Positions 18,283-28,295 of a stretch of DNA of 64,000 bases are shown here, one piece after another. Positions within the stretch are counted from its first letter, which is position 1, and every line of letters starts with the position of its first letter. The position numbers and the translations under genes are program-made. A model generated the notes under the pieces. That model was not told the origin of the DNA. It searched no databases and saw only the letters and a list, made by a program, of their open reading frames with translations. The stretch covers positions 10,607-74,606 of the forward strand of contig JAXLWN010000033.1 in assembly GCA_046328475.1 (NCBI GenBank), written 5' to 3'. Origin of the DNA: CADCWN01 sp046328475. GTDB taxonomy: Bacteria; Chloroflexota; Chloroflexia; Thermomicrobiales; CADCWN01.

Positions 18283-19645
18283 ATGTCCGCGCCGGCCGTT
18301 GGCTTTGACTTTGGCACGTCCAATTCGGCGATTGCGGTGGTGGAGGCGGGGAGCGCGGAGCCGCGCCTGCTGAAACTGGACCCCGCGCGGCCCGATTCGA
18401 CGCTGATCCCGACGCTGCTCTACATCGAGCGGGATGGGACGGCGCACCTGGGGCAGGCGGCGATCAAGACGTTTGTGCAGTTGGAGGCGGGGCGCACGAT
18501 TATCCGCGAGCAGCGGGCGACCGAGATTGAGATCGATACGGTTTTTGGGCGCGAGATGGTGCGGCTCGATGTTGATGTGACGCAGCCGGGGCGGTTTTTC
18601 CAGTCGTTGAAGAGTTTTCTTTCCGATAAGGCCTTTCAGGGGACGAATGTTTTTGGGCGGTTTTACACGATCGAGGAGTTGATCGCGCTCTTTTTGCGCG
18701 AGATGCGCGTGCGGACCGAGGAGCAGGTGGGGCGGCCGATCACGCGCGCGACGATCGGCCGGCCGGTCCACTGGGCGGAGAATAATCCGGACGGCGACGC
18801 GCTGGCCTTGCAGCGGATGCAGACGGCGCTGCGGCAGGCGGGGTTTGTGGAGTTCGACTTCGTGCCGGAGCCGATCGCGGCGGGGCTGCACTTCGCCTCG
18901 ACGCTGCGCGCGGCGCAGAATGTGATCGTCTTCGACTTCGGGGGCGGGACGCTCGACGTGACGATCATGCGGGTGGGGGGCGGGGAGCGCGAGGTGCTTT
19001 CGACCAGCGGGACGCCGCTCGGCGGGAATACGCTGGACGAGGACATCATGGACCGCCGGTTGCTGAAGTATTTTGGTGAGGATTTGCGCTGGGGGGATCA
19101 GAAGTTGCCGATGCCGCGCCACATTCTGGAGGCGATCCGGCGCTGGTATACGATCCCGATGCTGAACGACGCGCGGGTGATGAGTTTCCTGCGGAGTCTG
19201 GACCACGAGACGGATCGCGCCTCGCAGCGGCAGGCGCGGGCGCTGGTGGCGCTGGTGCGCGGCAATCACGGCTGGCCGCTCTATCGTGAGATCGAGCGGG
19301 CGAAGATCGGGCTGTCGTCGCGCGAGAAGACGGTGATCAGCTTCTTTGAGGAGGCGATCGCGATCAACGAGCCGTTCACGCGCGGGCAGTTCGAGGGGGT
19401 GATCAATGCGCGGGTGCGGCAGGCGGATCGCTGCCTGGACGAGGCGCTGAACGCGGCGGGGATCGCGCCGGGGCAGATCGATGCGGTGTTGCGCACGGCG
19501 GTTGTCCAGCATCCCGCGCTTCCAGAAGCTGCTGACCGACAAGTTCGGGGCGGAGAAGCTGCAATTCCAGGATGCGTTCACGTCGGTGACGACGGGGCTG
19601 GCGCTGAGCGCGGCGGGGCAGGTGGCGACGCGGGCGGCGGCGTAG
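18283..19645 (+). CDS. YegD-type Hsp70-family protein, 3' frameshift
   Basis: About 454 residues when restored. It has the actin/Hsp70 ATPase motifs: phosphate 1 GFDFGTSNSAIAV, EPIAAGLHFA, phosphate 2 VIVFDFGGGTLDVTI and the adenosine motif near the end (GGSS-IPRFQKLL). There is no DnaK substrate-binding domain, as in the short YegD group. One base is missing near 19503, after AVLRTA; the other frame continues with IPRFQKLLTDKFGAEKL to a TAG at 19645. ATG at 18283 follows GAAGGAGGGG. Role probably chaperone-like but unproven. Confidence 0.8.
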
Positions 19646-19653
19646 GGGCGATA

Positions 19654-19720
19654 GTCGTGAGTCGTGAGTCGTGAGTCGTGAGTAAGTCGGGCAGTCGGGC
19701 AGTCGGGCAGTCGGGCGGGG
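19654..19720. repeat. Heptamer array (GTCGTGA)4 and octamer array (GGGCAGTC)3
   Basis: Four exact GTCGTGA units at 19654-19681 are followed by three GGGCAGTC units. The array begins 8 bp after the Hsp70-like stop codon. Confidence 0.9.
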
Positions 19721-19728
19721 GTGCCGTT

Positions 19729-19790
19729 GGACTGAAGTCCCGGCTGAAGGCGACTGCGGTCGCCGCGAAGTCCGCCTGCGCGGACTGGGA
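19729..19790. repeat. Dispersed palindromic repeat, family R
   Basis: 41 bp (19749-19789) are identical to 15364-15404. It lies directly after the heptamer array. Confidence 0.8.
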
Positions 19791-20188
19791 TGCGCGGGCA
19801 ATTTTCTGCGGATTGCGCCATCGATCCGGCGACAGCGGTCTTGATGAGGCGCGGTCGCCTTTGTGGACAGCGGATGGTGGGCGCATGGGAGGGGTGGATT
19901 TTCCACCGCTCGCCCGGTGTGCGGGGCGCGGGGGCACCCTACTGCTCTACAGAGCGGTTTCGCTCGAACTGATTCGAAGGGTCTTGGGCTGGCAGGTTTT
20001 TCGAGCGGTTTGGCGGCTTGGATTGGTTGTACGGTAATGCGGGGCCTTTCGAACGGGTTGGCGACGGGGTAATTGGGTATCGTGCCGAGGGCCGACTGCA
20101 ATGGCCTGTGCTGCCGCTGGGAAATGCGCGGCGGCGCGCTACGGGCGGTGTGGGTAGTCCGCTGAGCAGATGGGTTTTAAGCGAACGC
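19791..20188. other. Gene-free stretch ending in a strong terminator
   Basis: About 400 bp with no convincing ORF, yet followed on the plus strand by an excellent intrinsic terminator. A small RNA or a lost gene is possible. Confidence 0.35.
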
Positions 20189-20220
20189 GCCGGGTGGCAG
20201 TGATGCCACCCGGCTTTTTT
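20189..20220 (+). terminator. Intrinsic terminator
   Basis: An 11-bp perfect stem (GCCGGGTGGCA with its complement) around GTGA, followed by six Ts. It is the best rho-independent terminator in the window. Confidence 0.8.
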
Positions 20221-20312
20221 GTGTGCGACGGGTGGTTTGGGAGAGATGACTGCCGGATGGCGTATGATTGCGGCGTGCGCCCGTGGGGGCGGTTTGTGTG
20301 TGGGAGGGGGCG

Positions 20313-21131
20313 ATGTCGGGGTCGGTTGTGGCGAGCCATGAGATGGTGGTGGTTCCGGCGAGCGGGATGCGCATTCATGTGGCGACGTGGGCGGGGCCGG
20401 CGGGGGCGTTGCCGCTGGTGATGCTGCACGGGATCTGGGATACCTGGAAGACGTTCGAGCGGGCGGCGATCCGGCTGGCGAGCGAGCGGACGGTCCATGC
20501 GCTCGATTTGCGCGGGCATGGGGAGAGCAGCAAGCCGGACGAGGGGTACGCGCCGGGTGACTATGCGGTCGATGTGTGCGGGGTGCTGGCGCACCTGGGG
20601 TATGAGCAGCTGGCGCTGCTCGGCTTCTCGCTGGGGTCGATGGTGGCGTCGAACCTGATTTCGACGGAGCCGGGGCCGGTGGCGCGGCTGATCTTGGAGG
20701 ATCCGCCGTACAATCCGGGTGCGGATATGCGTGGGCGCGCGGCCTGGATGCGGACGCTGCTAGAGTTGAAGCGCCTCCCGTTCGAGGAGGTGGTTGAGGG
20801 GCTGTCGGAGTTGAATCCGACGCGCGACCGGGCGACGAATGAGCTGAGCGCGCGGGCGCTGATGAATACGGCCGATGGGCCGTTCCGGGCGAGCCTGGAC
20901 CGCGCCGAGGCGGTCGATATCCCGGGCTTCCTGCGCGGCTGGTCGCGCCCGGCGCTGATTTTGCAGGCCGATCCGGCGCTCGGGGCGGCGCTGAGCGACG
21001 AGGGGCGCGAGGCGCTGCGCGCGGCGGTGCCGCAGGCGCGGGTGGTGAATTTCCCTGGCTCGGGGCATCTGATCCATGCCGAGAAGGAGGATGCCTTCGT
21101 GGAGGCGGTGGGGGCGTTCCTGCGAGGATAG
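20313..21131 (+). CDS. Alpha/beta hydrolase
   Basis: 272 residues. The oxyanion-hole motif VMLHGIWDTW is at about 37-46, VHALDLRGHGES follows, the nucleophile elbow is GFSLGS, and the catalytic His lies in FPGSGHLIHAEKE near the end. ATG at 20313 follows GGGAGGGGG. The family covers esterases, lipases and C-C bond hydrolases; no substrate can be deduced. It faces the S9 peptidase gene across a large inverted repeat. Confidence 0.85.
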   Translation: MSGSVVASHEMVVVPASGMRIHVATWAGPAGALPLVMLHGIWDTWKTFERAAIRLASERTVHALDLRGHGESSKPDEGYAPGDYAVDVCGVLAHLGYEQLALLGFSLGSMVASNLISTEPGPVARLILEDPPYNPGADMRGRAAWMRTLLELKRLPFEEVVEGLSELNPTRDRATNELSARALMNTADGPFRASLDRAEAVDIPGFLRGWSRPALILQADPALGAALSDEGREALRAAVPQARVVNFPGSGHLIHAEKEDAFVEAVGAFLRG

Positions 21132-21140
21132 GGACGACTG

Positions 21141-21383
21141 AACCGCCAAGACGCCAAGAAGGTCGCCAAGGTCGCCAAGAGGGGACGAAAGAAGACCGCA
21201 GAGTCGCAGAGTCGCAGAGAACGACGCTGAGACGAGGAATGGGAGGGACGGATCCTTCGCTGCGCTCAGGATGACAGAGGGGAGGCTGGTGGTCTCCGTG
21301 TCATCCTGAGCGATAGCGAAGGATCCGTCCCTTCGTTCTTGGCGTTCTTGGCGTCTCCTTGGCGTCTTGGCGGTTTCCCGTCT
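21141..21383. repeat. Nested inverted repeat, about 240 bp
   Basis: Outer arms are made of CGCCAAG units (GAACCGCCAAGACGCCAAG on the left and its near-complement on the right). Inside lie GTCGCAGA units and a pair of inverted arms carrying GGATCCTTCGC and GCGAAGGATCC. It fills the space between two convergent genes and would form one very long hairpin in either transcript. Confidence 0.85.
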
Positions 21384-21384
21384 C

Positions 21385-23391
21385 CTATCCGATGCGTTCG
21401 TGGAGGAAGGCGAGGATGCGGGTGAGGCGGTCGGTGCGGTGGCGGGGTTGGCCGCCGACGGCGTGGTTGTGGCTTTCGTCGGGGTAGCGGACGAAGTCGA
21501 CGGGGACACCGGCGCGCTTGAGGACGATGAAGGCCTGCTCGGACTGCTCCATCGGGCAGCGCAGATCCATCTCGCCGTGGATGATCAGGGTGGGGGTGGT
21601 GGCCCGGTGCATGTAGGTGATCGGGGAGCAGCGGCGGTAGACCTCGGGGTCCTCCACGGGGGTCTTGCCGCCGAGTTCCCAGGCCCCGAAGGTCTGGCCG
21701 ATGTCGCTGGTGCCCCAGAAGGAGTTGAAGTTGCTGACGACGCGCTCGGTGACGACGGCCTTGAAGCGGTCGGTGTGGCCGAGGATCCAGCAGGTCATGT
21801 AGCCGCCGTAGGAGGCACCGCCCGCCGCCATGCGGTCGGCATCGACGTAGCCCTGGGCGACGACGTGATCGACGCCCGCCATGATGTCGGCGTAGTCGAG
21901 ATTGCCCCAGTCGGCGCGGATGCAGTGGGCGAAGTCCTGGCCGTAGCCCTGGCTGCCGCGCGGGTTGACGTAGAGCAGGACGTAGCCCTGCGCGACGAGG
22001 AGCTGGAATTCGTGCGAGAAGGCGTTGCCGTAGGTGCCGTGCGGCCCGCCGTGGATCTTGAGCATCAGCGGGTATTGCCTGGCGGGGTCGAAGTCGGCGG
22101 GCTTGATCACCCAGCCCTCGATCGCCGCGCCGCCGGTGCTGGTGTAGGCGATCCGCTCGGCGGGTTGGATGGTGAGGCCCGCCAGGAAGTCGTCGTTGTG
22201 GCGCGTGAGCTGGCGCTCGCCGGAGCCGTCGGCGTTGGCGACGAAGATTTCGTTCGGGCGGGTTGGGTCGGTGGCGGCGAAGGCGATCGGTGCGCCGTCG
22301 CGCGGGGTGGTGAAGCCGACGCAGGCGCGGTCACCGCCGATGATGCGGGTGATGCCGCCGGAGAGCGCGGCGCGGTAGATGCCAGTGTTGCCGCTGTCGG
22401 TGGCGATGGTGAGGAGCGATTGGCCGTCGGGGGACCAGACCGGGCACTGGCCGTCCACGCCCATGCGCACGTCGCCCATCGCGACGTTGTTGATGCTGCG
22501 GTCGAAGTCGCCAGTCAAATCACGCGCAGTACCGCCGGTGGCGGGGATGACGAGGAGGCGCATGTTCGCGCCGGGCATGTAGCCCTGCTCGTGGCCGACG
22601 TAGGCGATCGACGCGCCATCGGGGGACCATGAGGGGAGGGAGACGGGGCCGCGCCCGCTCGTCACCTTGCGCGCGGGGCCGTTGTCGGCGTCGGCGGGCA
22701 CGACCCAGAGGTCGTTGACCTCGCTGGTGTCGCGATCCTCGTCCTGGTTGGCGCAATAGGCGACCCAGCGGCCGTCCGGGGACCAGGCGGGGTTGCTGGC
22801 GTTCCAGTCGCCGGAGGTGAGCTGTCGCGCCTCGCCGCCTTCGCCCTCGGCGGAGATGACGAAGAGGTGGCGACGGCGGTCGTCGAAATAGCCATCGCCG
22901 TCGGCCTTGTGCTTGAGCTTGGTGAAGACGCGCGGCGGCTTGTAGCCGTCGGGGGCCTGCTCCTTCTCGGGTTCTTCGGCGCGCACGCGGGCGGTATAGA
23001 GGATTTGCGTGCCGTCGGGGGACCAGCGGGGGTCGCCCGCGCCATCGGGGGCGTCGGTCAGCTTGCGCGCCTCGCCGCCAGCGGCGAAGTCGAGGAGGTG
23101 GATCTGGGCCTTCCCCGCGCGGTCGGAGACGAAGGCGAGGCGCGAGCCGTCGGGCGACCAGGCGGGGGCGGTGTCGCGCTTGGGACCGAAGGTGAGGCGG
23201 CGGGGTGCGGCGCTGCCATCGGTGTGGGCGAGCCAGATCGCGGAGCGGTAGTGGTTCTCGGTCTCGGTATCGTGCATGGTGGTGAGGACGTAGGCGATCC
23301 GCGAGCCGTCGGGGCTGATCTGCGGCGTACCGACCATCTGCAGCGCGCTGAGGTCGCTGATGGTGATCGGGCGGCGGGGGGATGAGGACAT
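21385..23391 (-). CDS. S9-family (prolyl oligopeptidase-type) peptidase
   Basis: 668 residues; ATG at 23391 follows GGAAGGAG. The N-terminal half contains repeated beta-propeller motifs of the PD40 type (SPDGSRIAYV, WSPDGSRLAFVSDRAG, WSPDGRWVAYC). The C-terminal half is the alpha/beta hydrolase catalytic domain: nucleophile GGASYGGYM at about 525, acid Asp in HGEMDLRCP near 608, and His in ESHNHAVGG near 640. This is the dipeptidyl/acylaminoacyl-peptidase group that trims short or acylated peptides. No signal peptide is visible, so it is probably cytoplasmic. Confidence 0.9.
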   Translation of the reverse strand: MSSSPRRPITISDLSALQMVGTPQISPDGSRIAYVLTTMHDTETENHYRSAIWLAHTDGSAAPRRLTFGPKRDTAPAWSPDGSRLAFVSDRAGKAQIHLLDFAAGGEARKLTDAPDGAGDPRWSPDGTQILYTARVRAEEPEKEQAPDGYKPPRVFTKLKHKADGDGYFDDRRRHLFVISAEGEGGEARQLTSGDWNASNPAWSPDGRWVAYCANQDEDRDTSEVNDLWVVPADADNGPARKVTSGRGPVSLPSWSPDGASIAYVGHEQGYMPGANMRLLVIPATGGTARDLTGDFDRSINNVAMGDVRMGVDGQCPVWSPDGQSLLTIATDSGNTGIYRAALSGGITRIIGGDRACVGFTTPRDGAPIAFAATDPTRPNEIFVANADGSGERQLTRHNDDFLAGLTIQPAERIAYTSTGGAAIEGWVIKPADFDPARQYPLMLKIHGGPHGTYGNAFSHEFQLLVAQGYVLLYVNPRGSQGYGQDFAHCIRADWGNLDYADIMAGVDHVVAQGYVDADRMAAGGASYGGYMTCWILGHTDRFKAVVTERVVSNFNSFWGTSDIGQTFGAWELGGKTPVEDPEVYRRCSPITYMHRATTPTLIIHGEMDLRCPMEQSEQAFIVLKRAGVPVDFVRYPDESHNHAVGGQPRHRTDRLTRILAFLHERIG

Positions 23392-23552
23392 TGGCAACTC
23401 CTTCCGTGGGCCGGTTGCGCGCACGGCTGCGTCCCGTGCTGGCGCGGCGGTGCGCCGCCCGCAGTATGCCACCGCTGGGCGGGGAGTGGAAGCGAGGCGT
23501 GTCGTGCCCGCTGCCACTTCGGCCCGTCCGTGCCACGTTGCCAGCATCTGCG

Positions 23553-23630
23553 GGGTTGTTTACCTCGCCGTACCGTGCCGCAACGGCTGGCGCAGTGCGA
23601 CGGGGCGATAGTGAGCGTGGGGCCGTCCGA
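23553..23630. repeat. Direct repeat, copy A
   Basis: About 75 bp including CCTCGCCGTACCGTGCCGCA and CAACGGCTGGCGCA, closely repeated at 24486-24562. It ends 53 bp before the DUF998 gene. Confidence 0.8.
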
Positions 23631-23682
23631 CCTGATGGTTTGTCGCGACCCGCGATGCAGTGCGTAGCGAGAGGAGGGCACC

Positions 23683-24387
23683 ATGGAGGGCTTGAACGCG
23701 ACGACACAGAAGGTGTTGCTCGGCTGCGGCGTCGCCTCGGGAGCGCTCTACTTCGTGGGCGATATCCTCATGTCGGCGCGCTATCCGGGCTACAGCTTGC
23801 TACACCGGACCGTCAGTGAGTTGAATGCGCTTGGTGCGCCGACCAGGGGGCTCAGCATCGCCTTCGGACTCGCGGGCTATGCGCTGCTCGTCCCGTTCGG
23901 CGTGGGGGTCTGGCGGGTCGCCGCCGGTAGCCGCAGTTGGCGCGCGGCGGGCGCGGCGCTGTTCGGGCTGGGGGCCTTCGGGCTCTGGGGCGTGCCATTC
24001 GCCTCCATGCAGCCGCCTGGGACGGAGCAAGAAGGGCTGCATGCCCTCTCGGGGATGGTGGGATTGCTGCTGCTCGTCGCGGCGATGTGTGCCGTCGCCA
24101 CCGCGCCCGACCAACGCCTGCGCCTCTACTCGCTCGCCACGCTGGTGATCATGATAGCGTTCAGCGGCTGGGCCGCGATGCAGGCCAGTGGGGTCGAAGC
24201 GGGACTGGCAACGCCCTGGGTCGGGGCCAAGGAGCGCATCGGTTTCTACAGCTGGCACCTGTGGTTCATCGTGCTGGCGCTGATGCTGATCCGCCGCAGC
24301 GTCGCGGCCGGTGCCGGCCGCAGCACGCGGAAGGAGCTACCGACGAGCGTGCCGGTGGCGACGACCGACGCTGCGCCGGTACGGTGA
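23683..24387 (+). CDS. DUF998-family membrane protein
   Basis: 234 residues with six predicted membrane helices. The conserved DUF998 stretch after the first helix is present (TVSELNALGAPTRGLSIAFG), and a second conserved turn is GLHALSGMVG. ATG at 23683 follows GAGGAGG. No function is established for the family. A C-terminal charged tail of about 25 residues follows the last helix. Confidence 0.8.
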   Translation: MEGLNATTQKVLLGCGVASGALYFVGDILMSARYPGYSLLHRTVSELNALGAPTRGLSIAFGLAGYALLVPFGVGVWRVAAGSRSWRAAGAALFGLGAFGLWGVPFASMQPPGTEQEGLHALSGMVGLLLLVAAMCAVATAPDQRLRLYSLATLVIMIAFSGWAAMQASGVEAGLATPWVGAKERIGFYSWHLWFIVLALMLIRRSVAAGAGRSTRKELPTSVPVATTDAAPVR

Positions 24388-24485
24388 GTGGGGTCGCTAG
24401 TGGGGCGCGGGCAGGCAGGGTGCCGCCTATCAGCAGCGCACTGCCTCACGTCGCCCTATTCCCGCGCCCCCACTTGGCCCCCGCC

Positions 24486-24562
24486 GGACTGTTGACCTCG
24501 CCGTACCGCGCCGCAACGGCTGGCGCATTGCGATGGGGCAATAGTGGGGCTGGAGCCATCCG
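24486..24562. repeat. Direct repeat, copy B
   Basis: A close copy of 23553-23630. It replaces what should be the 5' part of the CPBP protease gene. Confidence 0.8.
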
Positions 24563-24858
24563 CCTTCATGAACAACGGCTTCTTCGAGGAGTTCCTCTTC
24601 CGGGGGGCGCTGCAAACGCGGCTGCGTGCGCTCGGGGGTCCGGGCTGGGCGCTGGTGATCCAGGCGTTGGTCTTCGGCGCGTGGCACCTGGGGCTGGGGT
24701 ACACCAACACCGACCACGCGGGTTTGCTGCCCGCGCTCGCCAGCACTATCGTCTACCAGGCAACGCTGGGATTGGCCTTCGGCGTCATCTTCGAGCGGAC
24801 GCGCAACCTGCTCGCGCCGTCCGTCGCGCACATCCTCGTCAACAGCCTGGGCATCTAG
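24544..24858 (+). pseudogene. CPBP intramembrane protease remnant
   Basis: About 104 residues starting at a possible ATG, reading NGFFEEFLFRG, then FGAWHLG and APSVAHILVNS: the three active-site motifs of CPBP/Abi-type prenyl proteases (Glu-Glu, His, His). Full family members have several more membrane helices upstream of the EExxxR motif. Here that part is absent, and the sequence before it is the 75-bp direct repeat. The catalytic core is intact, but a stable membrane fold is doubtful. Confidence 0.7.
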
Positions 24859-24879
24859 GGGGACAACGAGCGCGCCGCG

Positions 24880-24945
24880 TGAAGCTGGCCGTTTCGACCG
24901 CGCCTCGCAGGCCCTGCGGGGCCACGAAACCGCCAGCGGACCTGA
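24880..24945. repeat. Dispersed palindromic repeat, family R (divergent)
   Basis: Carries GGCCCTGCGGGGCCACGAAA followed by CCGCCAGCGGAC, related to the elements near 33005 and 42080. Confidence 0.55.
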
Positions 24946-25074
24946 TGCCGCTTGCCCACGCGCGCTCTCAGCAGCGTGTGGTAGTAGGATGCCACCTCGA
25001 CGGTGGCTGATGGTCCACCATCACCGCCGGGGATTGCTTCCGGCAGGGGCGGCGGGGGGGGACAGGTGGGTAGG

Positions 25075-25896
25075 ATGCGGGAAGCGGTTGAGGCACACTA
25101 TGGCCCCGGCAATCTGCTGGCGACGGTGCTCGCCGCCTTCGGGAACCCTGGGACGGAGTCCGTCATGCCCACGCCCGACGAACTCGCGCCGCTCGACCAG
25201 TTCCACCTGCGCGGCACGACGGCGACGCGGGAACTGGCGCGACTGGCGGGATTGCGGACGGGCACGGCGGTGCTCGACGTGGGGGGTGGGCTGGGGGGGC
25301 CGGCGCGGACGCTGGCGCGGGAATTCGGCTGCCGAGTTGTGGTGATGGACCTGACGGGCGAGTATTGCCGCGTCGGGCGGCTGATCACGGCGCGCACCGG
25401 GCTGGCGGCGCGGGTCGCCTTCGTGCAAGGGGATGGGACGGCGCTACCGTTCGTCGCGGATCATTTCGATGCCGTCTGGATGCAGGCGGGCGCGATGAAC
25501 ATCGAGGAGAAGGCGAGGCTCTATGCGGAGTGCCGCCGGGTGTTGCGTCCCGGTGGCCGCCTGGCGCTGCAAGAACTGGCGACCGGGCGGCGGGTGCCGC
25601 TCCGCTTCCCAGTACCGTGGGCGCGAGGGCAGGCCCTGAGTTTCCTGGTCCCGCCTGCCGCGCTGCGCGATCTTGTGTCGGGGGCCGGGTTTGCCGAATG
25701 CGCCTGGGCGGACGTGAGTGCGGAGACGCTGGCGTGGTATGGCCTGGGGCAGCAGGCCGCCGCGCCCGCCCCGCGGTCGCTGCTGGGGCTGCACTCCCTG
25801 CTCGGCGCGGACGCGGGTGCGGCGGGGTGGAACCTGCTGTGCAATCTCGCCGAAGGGCGCATCGCGGTGGTGCAGGGCGTCTACGCACGACCGTGA
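25075..25896 (+). CDS. Class I SAM-dependent methyltransferase
   Basis: 273 residues. The SAM-binding motif I is VLDVGGGLGGPARTLA, motif II VVVMDLTGEY, and FVQGDGTALPFVADHFDAVWMQ covers motifs III-IV, with VLRPGGRLALQEL after. This resembles the UbiE/sarcosine-dimethylglycine N-methyltransferase type that acts on small molecules. ATG at 25075 is chosen because the family homology begins there; the sequence before it is glycine-rich and repeat-derived. Substrate unknown. Confidence 0.85.
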   Translation: MREAVEAHYGPGNLLATVLAAFGNPGTESVMPTPDELAPLDQFHLRGTTATRELARLAGLRTGTAVLDVGGGLGGPARTLAREFGCRVVVMDLTGEYCRVGRLITARTGLAARVAFVQGDGTALPFVADHFDAVWMQAGAMNIEEKARLYAECRRVLRPGGRLALQELATGRRVPLRFPVPWARGQALSFLVPPAALRDLVSGAGFAECAWADVSAETLAWYGLGQQAAAPAPRSLLGLHSLLGADAGAAGWNLLCNLAEGRIAVVQGVYARP

Positions 25897-25987
25897 GCGC
25901 CGAAGTCTCGACGCCTCGATGACGACAGAACACACTGATGGCATCTCCCCACAGGCACGGCCCATCGGGCGTGGTGCCGGGGACGGC

Positions 25988-28280
25988 TCAGGGCGCGGCG
26001 ACGCGCTCGTAGGTGCCGCCGCGATAGGCATTGTGGCTGCCGGTCGCCTGGAGGTAGATCGCGTAGGTCGCCCGACCGCCCGGTCCCTCGACCGCGAGCA
26101 GGTAGCCCGCCGCGAATTCCTGGAGGGTCATTGTGAAGGCGGTTTCGCCCGGGGTGGTGGCGTAGCCGAGGAGGTTGCGAAACTCCTGCTCGCGCCAGAG
26201 CTTGCCGAAGCCGCGCTGCGGCAGGTAGCGGCCAGGCACCGGCGCGGGACCGCCGCCGGGATCCTCGCCCTCGACCCAGGTATCGGGCCAGGTCACCTCG
26301 GTGTGGTAGGCCGTCGAACTGGTCGCCAGTTCGCCCGCCAGATCCGTGCCGACCAGGACGAAGATGCGCCGCGCGTCGCCGCGCCAGATCATCAGTCCGT
26401 GCTCGAACGGCTGGAGCGCGCCCGGCACGGCCTGCTCGGGACCCCGGGGCGCGCCGAGGCGGTCGCGCACCCCGGCGTCGGTGAGGTAGAGCCGCCCGAA
26501 GGTGCCCCCGAGGAGCGCGTTATCGGCCAGGATCTGCCGCCCGAACTGGCCGAGCAGCACCGCGTAGGGGGTGCCTTCGTTCTCGGGGTGGTACTCGAAG
26601 CGGGCGCGCTCGAAATACTGCGTCTTGCAGCAGGCACCGGCGGGGTTCGGTAGGGTGTCCCAGCGCTCTTCGGTGAGCGGGAAGCCGAACTGCGCCAGCC
26701 CGCCGTTCGCTTCCCAGTAATCGAGGAAGAAGGGGCTGATGCTGTGCCCTGTTTCGGGGAAGAAGCGCAGCCCTTCGGCGGGTGGCACTGGCTCTGGTGG
26801 CCTGCTGGTAAGCCGAGATAGCTGACGTAATCGCCGTAGGCGGCGCTGAGCACGCGCCGCCCGAAGTGGCCCAGGAGCACGTCGTAGGGCGGCGCATTCT
26901 CCGGATGATGCCCATGCGACGCGCTCGAAGTACTGACGACGTAGGTGTTGCCATCCTCAAGGACTTCCTGGCGCTCGTCCGATAGCGGGAAGCCGTTGCG
27001 CGCGAGGCCGCCGTGTCTGCTGCCAGTACGCCAGGAAGCGGCCCTGGAGGCAGTGGCCCGTCTCGAAGAAGCAGGCGCGTGGCTCGGGCGGCGTCGCGCC
27101 ACTGGGTCGTAGCGCCCGCCGTCTGCCAGCTGCTCGGCGTCACGCTCGGGCTGCTCCCGCCCCCGGTCACGAGGACCTGGCCGTCGGGGAGCAGCGTCGC
27201 CGTGTGGTAGAGGCGGCCCATGCTCATGGGGGGCGGCGGGTTCCCAGCGGTTGGTCGCCGGGTCGTAGAGTTCCGCCGCCGGGAGGTAGCCGCCGGGCGC
27301 GTCGCCGCCCGTGGTGAGCACCCGGCCGTCGGCGAGGAGGGTGAGCGTATAGCCGACGGATGGCCCGCTGAGCGGCGCGGTCGCCGTCCAGCGGTCGGCT
27401 GCGGGGTCAGACCTCGGCGACGGCCTGCCCGGAGGGGTGGTCGCGTCGCGCCCCCAGCACGAGCACGCGGCCGTCGCGCAGGAGGGGTGGCCCGGTTGCC
27501 GCCCCTGACGGCGATCATGCTGGCCGCTCGGGACCAGCGGTTGGTGGCCGGGTCGTAGATCTCGACCGTGGCGAGGTCCTCCAGGGGCAGGGTGCCCCGC
27601 CCAGGCCCCCGGCGACGAACACGCGGCCATCCTGCAAGGTGGTCACCGAGTGGCTGCCGCGCGCGGCCAGCAGCGGCGCGATCGACCGCCCAGCGATCGG
27701 TCGCCGGATCGTAGGCTTCAGCGTCGGCGGTGGCCGGCAGATCGGTGGGGGTGGAACCCAGGCCCCCGGCGACGAGCACCCGGCCGTCGTTCAGGCGGGC
27801 CGCCTGGAAGTAGGAGCGCGCGGTCAGCATCTCGCCCGCTGCGGACCAGCAGCTGCGTGGCCGGGTCGTACCATTCCGCCGTCGCGGTATCGACGGGGCA
27901 GCTGTAGGTGCGGCCATTCGACTGGCAGGGACGGTGATCCGGCCGCCGATGACCAATACCGGCCATCGGCGAGCGCCGCCGCCGCGGACCCTGCCGACCG
28001 TGGATCAGCTGCCGGTTTGCCGCCAGGTGCTGGTCGCCGGGTCGTACACCTCGGCGGTGTCGCTCTCCCCGCCGCTCACCCCGGCGACCAGCACCTGGCC
28101 GTTGGCGAGGGGCGTGGCGGTGTGGCTCGTGCGGGCGCGGGCCATCGGCGGCACCGGCGTCCAGAGCCCGACCTCGGCGGCGCGGGCGGGCGGCGGCACC
28201 ACCAGCAGCCCGCCGAGCAGTAGGGCCGAGAGCGTCAGGATTGCGGCCAGTCGCTGGGACGGCAATAGTTGTGGGTGCAT
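25988..28280 (-). CDS. Secreted Kelch + NGGLA-repeat protein, many frameshifts
   Basis: About 760 residues when restored. An N-terminal signal peptide (LAAILTLSALLLGGLLV) is followed by at least six Kelch-type blades marked by YDPATSTW, YDPATDRW, YDPATNRW and GRVLVAGG, so a galactose-oxidase-like propeller. The C-terminal part has 'LDYWEANGGLAQFGFPLT ... QYFERARFEYHPEN' repeats. Frame changes are frequent between 26800 and 28000 (six or more), while 25988-26788 and 28005-28280 are clean. It begins 15 bp after the stop of the upstream NGGLA-repeat gene, so they form one operon. Probable extracellular or surface protein; ligand unknown. Confidence 0.65.
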
Positions 28281-28295
28281 AGTTGGACCTCTTCT

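Noticed and set aside
18046..19821. A 591-codon minus-strand open frame opposite the Hsp70-like gene
   Set aside because: The product is Arg/Pro-rich with no known motif, and its ends lie in repeats.
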